Below, piece by piece: positions 22,081 to 33,924 of a DNA stretch of 64,000 nucleotides. The first letter of the stretch is position 1, and each line of letters starts with the position of its first letter. A program made the translations under genes and the position numbers. Origin of the DNA: Hyposmocoma kahamanoa (lineage: Eukaryota > Arthropoda > Insecta > Lepidoptera > Cosmopterigidae); contig NW_020653337.1 in the NCBI RefSeq assembly GCF_003589595.1, positions 5,402,055-5,466,054 on the forward strand, read 5' to 3'. The notes beneath the pieces were generated by a model. That model saw nothing but the letters and a program-made list of their open reading frames with translations, was not told the DNA's origin and did no database searches.

Positions 22081-22480
22081 TATTCACGTCTCGTGGTCTC
22101 AGCATAGTTCAACCGTAAAAACGAAACGGGGGAGGCAAAAAAGAGGCCGACGAAGGCAAACATCACAATTTGCGGCACAAAGAAACATCTTTCTCTTACG
22201 TACGGCAGTAAAAATCTGCGAAGGTAGTATCGCGAAGATGGAGAGAGCTAACGAGCGAAGCTCGCGGCGAACGCTCTGATTTCCAATTCAAAGGAAAATT
22301 GCGATCCATAACGTCGGTGGTGGTGGGTGCGGGAGGGGGTGGAACCCCCCTTCGGTTGCTACGCGACGCGGGGAGGAGCCGCTGCAATCTCGGTCCAATG
22401 GCACGACGGATATAAATTGCTCTCGCGTCGCGACACTAATGCCAGAACGGGAGGTTCGATTCCCTCTCTTTCACACTAAT
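22080..22480. promoter_or_regulatory. CpG-richer island with a TATA-like box, candidate regulatory DNA
   Basis: About 400 bp with many CpGs (GCTCGCGGCGAACGCTC, GCTACGCGACGCGGGGAGG), then GACGGATATAAATTGCTC near 22406-22423. The composition contrasts with the flanking DNA. I see no clear exon or conserved protein. The minus-strand 63-codon frame has no known domain. Function is inference only. Confidence 0.3.
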
Positions 22481-23884
22481 GAAGTCGGTAGTCAGTAGAT
22501 CCCTTGATTGACGGACTCTGGCGGCCCTTTTTCGAAATGCTCTATAACTGTAAATACAGCTGTGTAGGTATCAAAGCGGTGCCGTGATTTGTGCAGGTAA
22601 TTGCCTATTGCGATACGACGACTCCGTATTGGCCGATATGGACATTGTTTTCCTTGTACACTAAATGGCATTGACCCTTATATAGTGCATTTCTTTCACT
22701 AGTTTACATTAATAATAAAGATTACATTCATAAAACACATTACGTACTAAAGATATTTGCATATACTGGAAGTACCACGCCTATCGGACATGGAAGGAAC
22801 GTACTATGTTAAATACATAAGATACTATATTACTTAAAACCCTTTCGGTCGACATCATAAAAGTGTTTTTTCAAGACAACCTTTTTTTTGAGAAGAAGTA
22901 AGTAATCTTTGAGTATAGTATTACTTACTTACTTTTAAAAATAAAATGATATGTCCATGAAGTAAAATATCGTATCTACATTATTAAAAGTACTTTTCAT
23001 CCGTGTGTCATAGACACATTCAGTATACTATTACTTATTAAGGCTCTGAATTTCTTTCAACTTCTATATTACAGCCTATTGCGATGCAGTAAATTATGTT
23101 TCATAATTTAAATTTATTATTGTAAAAGGTAAGGTCATCTGCACAATATACACTAAATATAAAATAAATCACACATGACAACTAACATAATTTTATCTCA
23201 AAAATTGCGTTACATTTTAAAGTCAGTCATTCGTATACGATTTAATTTTAAAGTGACAGTGTTGTCTTTTCACTTTGAATATGATGCAATTTTTGATAAT
23301 ACTATATAAGTTGTCATGAGCAAAATATTTGCATACCTTAAAAAAATATATGCACATACTGACTCTACATAGACTGTTTAAAGGTAAAACCACATAAGTG
23401 ACATTTTCCACAAAAGTCTTTAATTTATATAGCTATGGTAGGAAAATCACTATCTTTCTGCACGTGAAACTCAATAACAAAGTTATAAACTTAATAAGAG
23501 TTTTATCTGCAGAAAGTCGGTGATTTTTTTACAACTGGTACATAATTTGGCCGCATAATTTACCTTTAAGCAGACGACATTATATGTTTTGTTTTTCATG
23601 TCATTTTGCAATTTTAGCAAAAATTTACATCACAATTTCAATCGAAGAACGTAAATAGCTTTTTTTATGAAAATTATAATTTACATGCTAAAGGAGAAGA
23701 TTAGTCTGGTCAATGTTTCTTATAATAGTCCAGGAGTCATAGTCATTATTAAATATATAGTTACGTAGTCCGGACAACTTAACAAAAGCATGGCTCCTTC
23801 TCTCCCCGGAGTATGTATTGTGTTTGTGTTGCAATGGTAGAACATAATATGAGCAAAGTTGAAAAATTCCCTGTTCCAAAATAC
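22481..23884. other. No gene recognised
   Basis: AT-rich. A small inverted repeat AAGTAAGTAAT/ATTACTTACTT lies at 22898-22932. Short minus-strand frames have no recognisable content. Confidence 0.45.
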
Positions 23885-24020
23885 TTTTGTTTGCCAGTAA
23901 ATATTATTCCAATATAGAACCCTCTTTTCAACAAAAAAAGAATCATCCGAATCGGATCACAAATGTCGGAATAATCGCGTAACATACAAATTGAGAACCT
24001 CCTTTTTATAAGTCAGCTAA
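23885..24020 (-). repeat. Rep-B copy
   Basis: TTCAACAAAAAAAGAATCATC, CGGATCACAAATGTCGGAAT, GCGTAACATACAAATTGAG and AACCTCCTTTTTATAAGTC are the minus-strand Rep-B core. Confidence 0.6.
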
Positions 24021-26025
24021 AAATATTGTGTGCGCCTTACAAACACCTAAACACCTTCGGTTTACAAGAATAAGCAAGCTGCGGGGGGCCACCAGCAGGC
24101 CACCTGCTTTCAAAAAGAACCCTTAAGGCGGTACAATAACAGTGAATATCGTTTGTAGAGCATTCACTACTCTCCGAAACGGTCTGTGTTTATATTTGAA
24201 GACGATAAAAAATCTGGACTTTTATAACACTGTTATATTTATCATAATGAATGACGTCTTTATATGGTATTAAAAATTGATAGTATAACATGTACGATTA
24301 AACTCGATACGCAAGATAAATTTTATTTGTATCTCTAGCACTGATTTGCGGATACGACCAGCTGCCATAAACGGAAGCTGTAATATTAGCAATACTTATA
24401 GCAGAAAGCGGTACTCCTCGATATGGCACTTGCCATTAACACCACTTCTTCCATAAAAAAATCATTTTAGGCCGTGGAAGAGAAGGGATTCTGAAATAGA
24501 TAATCGCTCCTTTTCAAATGTAGTGACCTAAATACAAACTACACACCATTCATTTTTGTTTTATTACACAAATGCAATTGCAATGAGCTAAATTTTATTT
24601 TAAAAAGACCCAGATCTTTTTATTGTTTAAAACAATCACTAGAGAACAAGAGCCTGCATACAATTCGTATGTTTTGTATTTTGTACATTCTGCAGTTGCT
24701 TTTAAAACAATTATTAAAAAAATTTAGATGATTTTGAGATAGGCCACTATTCTAGAGTGTCATCGACATTTATACTCAAAATAATAGTAATAATTGTTAC
24801 CTAATACTTACAACATGAGCTAATGTATAAATCTATTACGTACTATCAGGAAAGTTAAAGGATTCTGGTCCCAAAATGGTTTTATCTAATAGCGTAGATC
24901 ATAGCCAGTCCTGTCCCTTACTTTGTTCTTGTATTAGATTGTTCGTGTAGTAAGCTAGCTGGGATGACATCTACTTTACGAGGTATAGTGTAAGAGAAAC
25001 AATCTTAAATAGCATCTTTATTCGCTCATGGTTTAAGCGGAATTGAAATTCGTTATTCAATAACAATATAAAGAATGTTAAGCATAAAATTTCCTTCAGT
25101 ACGCAAGCCCGCTGGCCTACTAAGCCTACTAAAGAAGATGACGTAATTTCAACAAATTAAATTGTCGATTTTTTTTTGGTAATTAAAGTGAACGATATGG
25201 ACCGTATCGGAATGTAGAAGGAGTTACGAAAACGACAGAAATTAGTACAAATACATATGAAACGCAATAAGAAATACAATACACGACACACACTAACAAT
25301 CAATCAAACAATAATGAAAAACAAAAACATAGCAAAAGGAATAAGAAAAAGCAACGAATTCGAGACAGTAATCTTTTGTTTTAGTAACAATAAGATGTAA
25401 GCTTTACTTACTTGATCATCCTTACCTGTATGCAAAAAGAACCCATAAATTGGTAATGCGTCTACTTTGTTGATAATACTTGATCACTTCAACACCGAAC
25501 GAGCGACAGGAAATCCGAAACCTTTATAAAGAAACATATGACTGTGGTGAAATTAAGTCGTATATAGAAAAATAAAAAATGAAATATCTCATTCTATCTC
25601 ATGTATAATTGTTAATTACACCAAACATTATAAGAATCTTTGTGAAAGATCCGTAGCTCTATCAAAAGTTATCTGGCAACAACGTCCAAATCCGGATAAT
25701 CCGTGCAGATATCCGCGTATCGATCCGGCTCATACTACTCGGGAACGACAGAGTTCGTTGGTGACACCATGTGTTTGGGTTCTGTAGGTATTTTTGTTTG
25801 TTTTTTATTAGAAATGTAATATCCGTCACAACCTGATAGAATATCGTTAAATATGGAAATTATAAACACAAAAATAAGTGAAATTTTTATTATTTTTTAA
25901 TTAATGGAAACTGAGATCAAGCAACCAAAATCAGTAACATACCTAAACAAAGCAACATAATCCAATCTTCAGTCAACGCAGCATACGTCGAACTGGATCC
26001 TGCTTTAAAGAACACCGGTATGTGA
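24021..26025. other. Long stretch without recognised genes
   Basis: AT-rich. The only pattern I can name is a CCGGAT-type cluster at 25688-25735 (AAATCCGGATAATCCG, ATATCCGCG, GATCCGGC), similar to 15955-16110. Confidence 0.4.
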
Positions 26026-26029
26026 AACG

Positions 26030-26290
26030 GCTGTGCACGGGTTTCTTCTAAAGAGAGGGTTTAGGCCACAGTCCACTTAGACATAGACTTCACACGTTTT
26101 CCAAGGGTTGTCCACCTTTTTTGACATACAGATTTCATCGTAAGGGTTTTCTTTACCGTTAGCGACATAATATTGCTAAAAAACATACACAAATGTATGT
26201 TACTTACAAATTAAAATCATAATTACATGTGTACATGGATTTAAAACGTCGATCTCTTGAAAGTCAATCGTTTAAATACTAGGCTACCAA
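26030..26290 (-). repeat. SINE-L copy, diverged
   Basis: GCACGGGTTTCTTCTAAAGA, CTTCACACGTTTTCCAAGGG, ACATACAGATTTCATCGTAAG and ACATACACAAATGTATGTTAC follow the SINE-L body. The head near 26240-26290 is degraded. Confidence 0.65.
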
Positions 26291-26392
26291 AGCTTGAAGG
26301 CAAAATAATTGTTTCCTTTTTTGACTCTGGTCCGGTTATACGAATTTTATATTACAACGTGAAAAAGTGATTTGTATTATAAGTATTAAGGC

Positions 26393-27040
26393 TAGAGATG
26401 CGCTGAGTACAAATTGTACCTAGTAACTGAGTACCGAATATTACTCGGTTTAACATTTGCCGAGCCGAGTACTTGGCCGAGTTACTCGGTTCATTACAAC
26501 CGCAACGCGATGATCCTAAAAATCCCATTGCTCTAGAATTAGACCGATATGTCAATGAAAATTTATTGTCGTGAAAGCGGAGTCCTTTGCAATGGCGGGC
26601 AAGGTACAAAACAAGATATCCAAAACTGGCACAGTTAGCACGAGTGTTTTTATGTCACCTGCAAGCACTGTATAGCGAGGGGTTATTTTTCGAAGTGGGT
26701 AATGTGTATGAAGAAAAAAGGAACAGACTATTACCTGAACGCGCAGAAAGCCTTGTATTCCTACATTATAAATTGCCTTTGTTAAATTTTAAATATTAAT
26801 AATGTAAACTTTTTTTTTAATTACTAAATTGTTACAATTGTCTAAAATTTCTAGTGATAAATCTCTCTTGATTATTTTAAATATATTGTTGGTTTTACTT
26901 TATTTTGTCTATAGCTGTAATGATTTATTTTAACCGAGTACTCTTCTCATGAACCGAGTTATTCGGCCGAGTACGAGTAGTAAAAAAACGGCTGAGTACA
27001 CCGAGTACCGAGTAGCAAACGAGTACTGGGCGCATCTCTA
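26393..27040 (+). mobile_element. hAT transposon relic with 8-bp target duplication
   Basis: Terminal inverted repeats TAGAGATGCGC (left) and GCGCATCTCTA (right) are flanked by ATTAAGGC on both sides (26385-26392, 27041-27048). Subterminal regions repeat ACTCGG/CCGAGT many times, as expected for transposase-binding motifs. The centre holds a short remnant of transposase. At 648 bp it is far shorter than an autonomous hAT, so it is a deletion derivative. Confidence 0.93.
26584..26799 (+). pseudogene. hAT transposase C-terminal dimerisation-domain remnant
   Basis: The frame reads RYPKLAQLARVFLCHLQALY, then SEGLFFEVGNVYEEKRNRLL and PERAESLVFLHYKLPLLNF before the stop. This follows the hAT C-terminal dimerisation pattern: L..LAR..L, then S.R.FS..GN....RN.L....... 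LVFL. The usual S-E-R/F-S core is altered to SEGLFFEVGN. The RNase-H-like catalytic core and BED finger are absent. It lies inside the 648-bp hAT element and ends at about two thirds of its length. It can only be a relic and would depend on a full-length element elsewhere. Confidence 0.8.
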
Positions 27041-27094
27041 ATTAAGGCATTCTCTTGCTTGTCTATAAATATAGCCTTAAAAGTTTAGCCTAAA

Positions 27095-27300
27095 TTCACA
27101 GACGATGGTCACTCTAGGGATGCTGTTTTCGCGGCCCGCGTGCCTGTATTAATACACGTCCGCGTAATCTGTGCGAATGTGGCCCTAATATTAACGATGC
27201 AACACACGTCCCGCCCCCTGGACTTCACAGTTTGCAGGGCACTTGAAAGATTTTAGTACACGCACAAATTAATACTTGGATCTTTGTTCACGGACTATGT
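27095..27300 (+). mobile_element. LINE C-terminal scrap with CxC...H motif
   Basis: AATCTGTGCGAATGTGGCCC translates as NLCECG and continues PNINDATH. This resembles the Cys/His motif after the RT in many arthropod LINEs. Boundaries are unclear and the frame soon breaks. The following sequence to about 27560 may be its 3' UTR. Confidence 0.4.
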
Positions 27301-27663
27301 TCTTTCTTTTATTTATTTATTATCAGGCAATATGACCCATATACATATCAGAAGGTCTAACATACCTACAATATAATAGAACACTATTTATTCACGACGT
27401 GTGATGCAACTTGGGTGTCCGGTTACCGGCATCGGAAACGTTGATACATGACACCCTTCGGCCAAAACTTCTTCTTCATGAAGATCGACAGATGTTGAGT
27501 TGGTACTCTTACCACAAATTAATTAAAATTCACATTGTGGCGAGACCCCAACCGCTCGACCCTCAGGGTATCTTTGACTTTCACCCGTAAATACTTCACA
27601 ATGTCCACAGATTTTATGTAGTAATGAAGCCGTGACACGTATAACAACGTCGCCGGCAGTTAG

Positions 27664-27944
27664 TAGTAGTAGTAGAGCTCCATGTAAAAGTGTTCATCGC
27701 GGGAAGTACTGTCACCTTCCTTATTATTGCTATCAAGCAGTAATGTGAGAATTGGGAGGGTAAGGGCGCGGGTGCAATTACAAGCATCGGACTTGTCAAC
27801 TTATATCTCAAGGTGACGGGGGCAGCGGCAGTGACCCTCAGATCTTTGCGATTTAAAGCACTGAGTGGTACTGTAATTGTTATGAAGAGGAGTGTCGCTT
27901 ACCACCAGGCGCATGACCTGTTCGTCTTGGTTTTATAAAAAAAA
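27664..27944 (+). repeat. Rep-A copy, near full length
   Basis: AGTAGTAGTAGAGCTCCATG, GCTATCAAGCAGTAATGTGAG, TGACCCTCAGATCTTTGCG, GCTTACCACCAGGCGCATGAC, ending TTTTATAAAAAAAATCG. Confidence 0.8.
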
Positions 27945-28376
27945 TCGTCGTCGGTACCACTCTTAAGAGTGAGCAAATCGGCCAATATTATAATAAGAAC
28001 AGCAGTGTAGTAAATGATACAATATAAATTAGTTGTATGTAAAACGTTTTACTTATAAATTTGTATCATTTTTGTAAAAAATAATGCATTGTAACGTTAA
28101 TGATAAATGGGTTTATACCTAAATGAATAAACGTTTTATTTATTTATTTTATGGCAGACTATTTATCTGAACTCTGAATAATTATAATACGTATTAGTTT
28201 TAATATGTAACAAGCATAATTACTGCGGTACGATACTGTGGTAGGTACGGTACTACGTTAGTAAAAATATAATCCATTACACTGACCCAACGCACATTAC
28301 ATAAATTTTTATAACCAGGGACGTATTGGCGAAAGATAGAGCCCTGTTATATTTTCATAAACTAAATTTTCATTAG

Positions 28377-28959
<583 letters not shown>

Positions 28960-29051
28960 ATCTCCGTGGCTCACAAGGCCTGCGACCTCAGCTGGAATAT
29001 AGGCCCCACATGCCCAGCGGGGTGCCCCCTCTACAGCCTTTGCCCTCCTGA
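28960..29051 (+). CDS. sens: Senseless/GFI1-family transcription factor, terminal coding exon
   Basis: The frame set by the upstream exon reads DLRGSQGLRPQLEYRPHMPS, then ten more residues rich in Pro and Leu, ending TCC TGA (stop 29049-29051). Acceptor TTCACAG at 28959. The 30 residues have no domain and extend the protein past the last finger; vertebrate GFI1 ends only a few residues after it. Frame continuity, a good acceptor and a Pro-rich tail like the preceding exon support this exon, but it lacks homology evidence I can check here. Confidence 0.75.
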
Positions 29052-29600
29052 ACCTCAACCGCCTTTGCGCCCCCCACTTGGCGTTAAGGCTTTTGACTTT
29101 ATGTAAATTGAGGTATATTAATATCCTTTCAATATAAAATGTTCATTGATCGGACTTTGAACCTTATTTCTTTTAAATACTCAAATTTAAAACAAAATTA
29201 AATTGTACAACATTGCAGTCAACAAATTTTAATTCCATTTAAAGCATTTTAGTTCTTTAAGTTTATTACAAACGTGAGTCCGTTGCGTCGTTTTTCAAAT
29301 ACCTAAAAGGTTTATTATCCTTTGTCGTATCTATTGATATCTTTGTTAGGTGTTGATTATAGATGTATGAATCACAGAAGGATTTGTTACTAATTGTTAG
29401 TTTCCTTACAACTTATACATCTACGATTACGTGTAAATGATTTTTAAAATATTTTAAATTACATTTGAAAAAAAGTATATTAGTGGTCGTATTATCTAGA
29501 AATACCAAAGATTTATACCAGCTTGTTACCTTATTTAGGCACAAATTAATGTATAGCTATTATTTCTAGTATTATTTAAAAATTGTAATAAAAGACACTA
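29052..29600 (+). other. Probable 3' UTR of the Senseless/GFI1 gene
   Basis: Sequence turns AT-rich directly after the stop. An AATAAA is present at 29587-29592 (TGTAATAAAAGAC) and would place cleavage near 29605-29620. The 3' end is inferred; other A-rich signals occur nearby. Confidence 0.45.
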
Positions 29601-29619
29601 AAAATTAAGTATAAAAAAG

Positions 29620-30260
29620 TGAGTTTTGTGATCTCTTGTGCAAAAAGTTTGAGTTATATTGTTTTAAAATATAACATCACGGACTGATAGAGTCATTCCA
29701 ATAAAAAGAATAGTTTTATTAAATCAAAAAAAGAACACTCGCTCAATTTGTCTCTGCGGCGAAGCCTGATTATTCGATGCGGGTGTGTGTAGTCTGTTTA
29801 TTTTGGCTTAACGACGAGGACATGGCAAATTAACAAAGTACTAAAGGTTGGTGGAGCATCGGTCTTCTTCGCTCCGGTTTTTTATAACGGGTCTTAAAGC
29901 TACTTAAGTGCTTTCACAAAAAATATAATATTTCAAATAATAAAGCGACATCTTTTGCCTGCCACTGATAACTGTAAAGATACCTGATTGGGCGAAAAAA
30001 AAAACGTCCATAGTTTTCTCACAGACGGCAGCAGGAAATCAGTGACAAAAATGCTGCATATGGCGGTCCAGACCTAACTTTTCAACCTTTTTTGGAGCTA
30101 TCTTTTTAAAGGCTACACACTGTACTGCTTTTTCGCAGGGGCAAGTTCCATAGTTGATATGACGTAGGAATATAACGTAGGTAGAATATTCAACTTTATT
30201 TTTTTAAACCAATCATGTGAAATATGAACAGAGTATTCCGAAGTATCATTCCATATTCCA
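29620..30260. other. No gene recognised
   Basis: AT-rich intergenic sequence downstream of the zinc-finger gene. No repeat boundary or RNA gene seen. Confidence 0.4.
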
Positions 30261-30267
30261 TACTCTA

Positions 30268-30333
30268 TATACATAGACACACAAACACACACACAAATAC
30301 GCACGCACACGCACACACAAAGACACACATACT
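30268..30333. repeat. (CA)n-rich microsatellite, interrupted
   Basis: ACACACAAACACACACACAA and ACGCACACGCACACACAAAG. The 66-71-codon frames on both strands over it are artefacts of the repeat. Confidence 0.9.
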
Positions 30334-30448
30334 AAAAAAGGAAAGTTCAAACTGCCCTTCAATTTTCAGCTCATTCCATTTTCCTGAAATATTTGTTTTA
30401 CCTAATTGTCTGCTTTATAAATAGGTACTCTACATTTTGTAAGTAAAA

Positions 30449-30568
30449 CATAGTATAATAATACAAGTATGGTAACTCTATGCAAATGACGCACACATCT
30501 GCATTCTCTCACGATGCGATGCGTTTGCACGTAGTTAGGCACTATACTTGTCTTATAACTATACTATG
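30449..30568. mobile_element. Short inverted-repeat element (about 120 bp), MITE-like
   Basis: Left end CATAGTATAATAATACAAGT and right end CTTGTCTTATAACTATACTATG are imperfect inverted repeats. The core holds GCATTCTCTCACGATGCGATGC. No clear target duplication. Could be a MITE or a chance palindrome. Confidence 0.5.
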
Positions 30569-30569
30569 G

Positions 30570-32735
30570 AAAAGCATTGTTATTATATTTATATTTTTCA
30601 TGAAAGTAGAGCTATCTTTATAATATAGTAAATAATACATGCTTTTATATTGAACTTTTTTGGCTGTGTCAACGCATAATAGACAAAACTGCTGGGATTT
30701 TCTTAGTGCGTCCTTACATCTACGTTGGACATCAAAGCGAAATGTCAGCAGAATCAGAAAGCAGCTAGTAGATTTTTATAAAAGAAAATGGTAAATCTCG
30801 GGTCAGTGTTCTCTATCTAATTTTCGTGGCCGTTTCTATTATTTAAATATACTATTCACGAATATTAAATAATATTGCACGACAATACACTCGAATACTT
30901 AACCCTTTCATTGACAGTATTTAAATAGTACCGCACACAAAAATGTCAGTAATTTAAGAAAGAAAGAAAAAAAAATTCATTGCCATTAATTTTAAATTAT
31001 ACTTACAAAATAAAAAAATAAATTAAAAGTAAAATTAAATATACTGAATCGGCACCACTGAGCATATGCCGTAGCTGAGAATAACTACGGAGCTGGGAGC
31101 TGGAAGTGCGTCACAGGCGCACCTAAGCGTGAAACACAGAAGTATAATTCCGTGTAATTTATATGATTAAAACGACAACACACCAATAGCGGGTGTTGTA
31201 TCCATATAAATACACGGAATTAGATCCGCCGCGGTACCGACCCGACACGTGCCCGACCCGCATCCACTCGAAACATTGACATTTTTATATTCGCAATCAT
31301 GCAAATAATATAAATATTGTGTTTTCTTGCCCTAGTGCTTACTTTGATTCAATATAAAATGTTCAATGTATGTAGATCATTGAATTTTGTCAGTATGTTT
31401 TTGATACTTCTCTATGGAAAAGCGGTACGCGGCAACTATAAAGCCCGTAGTTGGTTTTTGAGATCCATACAGCGAAACGGGTACCCCGTACTATCATATT
31501 CTAATATTTAATTTTACGATAGACACTGTTGACTATGAATGGGTTAAATAACCAGAATTACCACGGGAATTAGATGCTGAACATTAACCCTAGAATTACC
31601 GAAAATGTATTTGTATAAAATCTATTTCCGTACAATTAGGACATAAGTCACAATTTGATTTTCTTTAAATTACATAATTATATACAGAGTTTCGTCTTCT
31701 ATGTATGTTGTGGCGCAAAGAATTCATTTAAATTAAAATTCTAAGTTACACGTCGTCTGTCTAAGGATGCACTTATTGAATGATTATTTACATACCAAAG
31801 ATGTGAAATCCGTTATGCCAAAGTCACATAGTAAAATTGTACATAATATGCGGTAACTAATAATTAGTGAAGACATAACATTATATACAAAAGTAAACTC
31901 AAATGTAGTATATAATAGCCTAGATTTTACTTACAAATCATTCATTTTGTGCCATAAATTTTATCTAAATAGCTACAGTTATACTAAATCATATACTACA
32001 CCGGTAAAAGTATGAAAGGTTCATATTTTTTTTATCACAATTGTCTTCGTAGAAATGAGGGTAGTGTAAAAACATACAAAATATTTTTCGTCGTCTCATA
32101 TTTACCTAGGTCATCTATTGGGAATTCACAAGAATTCGCATAATTGGTAGAATTATGAGAATTTTGCAAATCACTTATGCGATTCTAGGAAATTATTGCG
32201 AATTCTTAATTATTTCGAAGAATATTGTTGTGAGAATGTTGCTGAATTGACTTATTTACTATACATTTTGAAACAACTTTTTTGTTTTTTGAGCTTGCAC
32301 ATTGTTTATTATATTTATCACACATTTGGCTTTTGTTTTGTCAGCCATATTATTATAATTTTATGTGCTAAATCATTTAATTATAAGCAATTATTACAAA
32401 TAAATATATTGTGTAAATAAATATGAATGTATATTTCACTTTAGAATTTTAATGTAAAATTTTATGTGGATAACTCATTTTGTAAATATAACGTGTATAT
32501 TATCATAATTATGTGAACAAATCCAAAGAAACGTGCAATCCTGTGTCATAATAATTATTACGACTTATTATTATAAATATCACTTCAATAAAATGATGAC
32601 GTATAAAAACGTTATGACTATTTTATTTATGTTACTTACCCCACTTAGAAAAAGACATTTTAGAATTATTAGTGTTTACGTATGAGTGTATTATGTGTGA
32701 TGTACATACGTAATGTACGTGTCTGAGAGTGTTTT
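30570..32735. other. Long non-coding stretch with one palindrome
   Basis: AT-rich, no gene. Near 32120-32205 GAATTC/GAATT motifs recur (ATTCACAAGAATTCGCATAA, GCGAATTC). The palindrome at 31145-31222 is listed separately. Confidence 0.4.
31145..31222. repeat. 78-bp imperfect palindrome flanked by TA
   Basis: Outer arms TAATTCCGTGTAATTTATATG and CATATAAATACACGGAATTA differ by a single inserted base. Inner arms ACAACAC/GTGTTGT close an 11-bp loop. The internal loops are unequal (about 8 versus 2-3 nt). Either a tiny TA-flanked MITE or a transcribed hairpin. Confidence 0.7.
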
Positions 32736-32739
32736 TTAT

Positions 32740-32943
32740 TTTTTTTTATTATTTATACCAATTGAAGGGATGAACAACTCGTGGGCCAGATGGTAAGCTG
32801 TCTTTAACAGTTGCAATGCCACTCAGAGCTTAAAGTCGCAAAAATCTGAAAGGTACTGCCACTGCGCGCGTCACCCTGAGACATAAGTTGAGAAGTAACA
32901 TGTGCCTGTAATTTCACCAGCACGCCTACCCTTTACCCTACCC
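32740..32943 (-). repeat. Rep-A copy, 5'-truncated
   Basis: Poly-T then TATACCAATTGAAGGGATG, GCCAGATGGTAAGCTG, GCCACTCAGAGCTTAAAGTC and GTAACATGTGCCTGTAATTTC. Breaks at CTACCCTTTACCC. Confidence 0.75.
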
Positions 32944-33409
32944 TGATATTAATAGAATACCAAAACTACTTGGTTTTAACGACCTGTGAATAGTTATTAA
33001 CAAAATATCGACTGTAAACTGGCAAACGGTACTGTCTCAATTTTGACAATTTTCGTCATTTATACAGCACCTGGTTAGAAGTTGTTACAAGTCGAATGAA
33101 GTCGACTCTGGCGACGAAATTAAATGTATCTGAGATGGAATTTGTTACAACGCTGCGGAGTATGAAATAGTATAAAATGGTATAAAAAGTGAAATATTTA
33201 GAAAATTTAGATAGTATCGGCTGCCAGTTCACAGACGATATTATGAAATATTTTGTATTGTATGCAATAGTTTTATTTCCATTGTTTAAACGTAAAAAGC
33301 ACGAAGTATTGTTTGGGGAATGTTTATATTTATAGGTTCCTTATTTAACATTTAGCAGCCAGGACATGGGTAACTGACAAAAAGTTGGTACATAAAGGTT
33401 ACCATATAA
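32944..33409. other. No gene recognised
   Basis: AT-rich; nothing identified. Confidence 0.4.
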
Positions 33410-33630
33410 ATACACCTTACCTATTGTCGCCAAGTAGTAATGAGAGCCTTGCATTCCGGTTTTAAAGGGTAAGAACACATGGGTCTTGTAAACTAAAGTC
33501 TCACGGTTACTGTGCCCCTCAGATCTTTGCGGTTTAAAGCTCTCTGCTTCACTGCAACTGTTATGTACAGGCGTGTCGCTTACAATCAGGCACAAGACAT
33601 GTTCGGCCCGTCATTTTGTAGTATAAAAAA
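33410..33630 (+). repeat. Rep-A copy
   Basis: TTACCTATTGTCGCCAAGTAG, CATTCCGGTTTTAAAGGGTAAG, TGCCCCTCAGATCTTTGCGG, CTTACAATCAGGCACAAGAC, ending TTTTGTAGTATAAAAAAT. The minus-strand 84-codon frame is repeat-derived. Confidence 0.75.
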
Positions 33631-33751
33631 TATATACTTCAATTTCTAAATTACTACGTTTGTGGCCACGGATAACGCAATAAGGGTGGCAACATACTGT
33701 TCAAAGTCAATACAGTCCTAAAATAAAAAAGAGTTGATATTATAATGAAAC

Positions 33752-33924
33752 CAGCCCCCTTAGCATGGCACGCATGATAGTCGCGACGCGAGCGATAAAA
33801 TTGGAATTAGCGCGCGCTATTGGCTGTCTCAATCAGATCTAATTTAGATAGCCAATAGCTCGCGCTTATTTCAATTTTATCGCGCGCGTCGCGACTATCA
33901 TGCGTAGCCATGCTATGGAGGCTG
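33752..33924. mobile_element. 173-bp hairpin element (MITE-like)
   Basis: The two halves are near-perfect inverted repeats. CAGCCCCCTTAGCATGG pairs with CCATGCTATGGAGGCTG, and GCATGATAGTCGCGACGCG pairs with CGCGTCGCGACTATCATGC. Inner arms around ATTGGCTGTCT/AGATAGCCAAT close a loop of about 16 bp. It is GC-rich against an AT-rich background. No target duplication found. Confidence 0.8.

Noticed and set aside
22196..22387. Minus-strand 63-codon frame in the GC-richer island
   Set aside because: No recognisable domain; GC-rich sequence is open by composition. The island itself is noted instead.
30113..30424. Cys/Val- and His/Thr-rich frames on both strands
   Set aside because: Produced by the (CA)n microsatellite.
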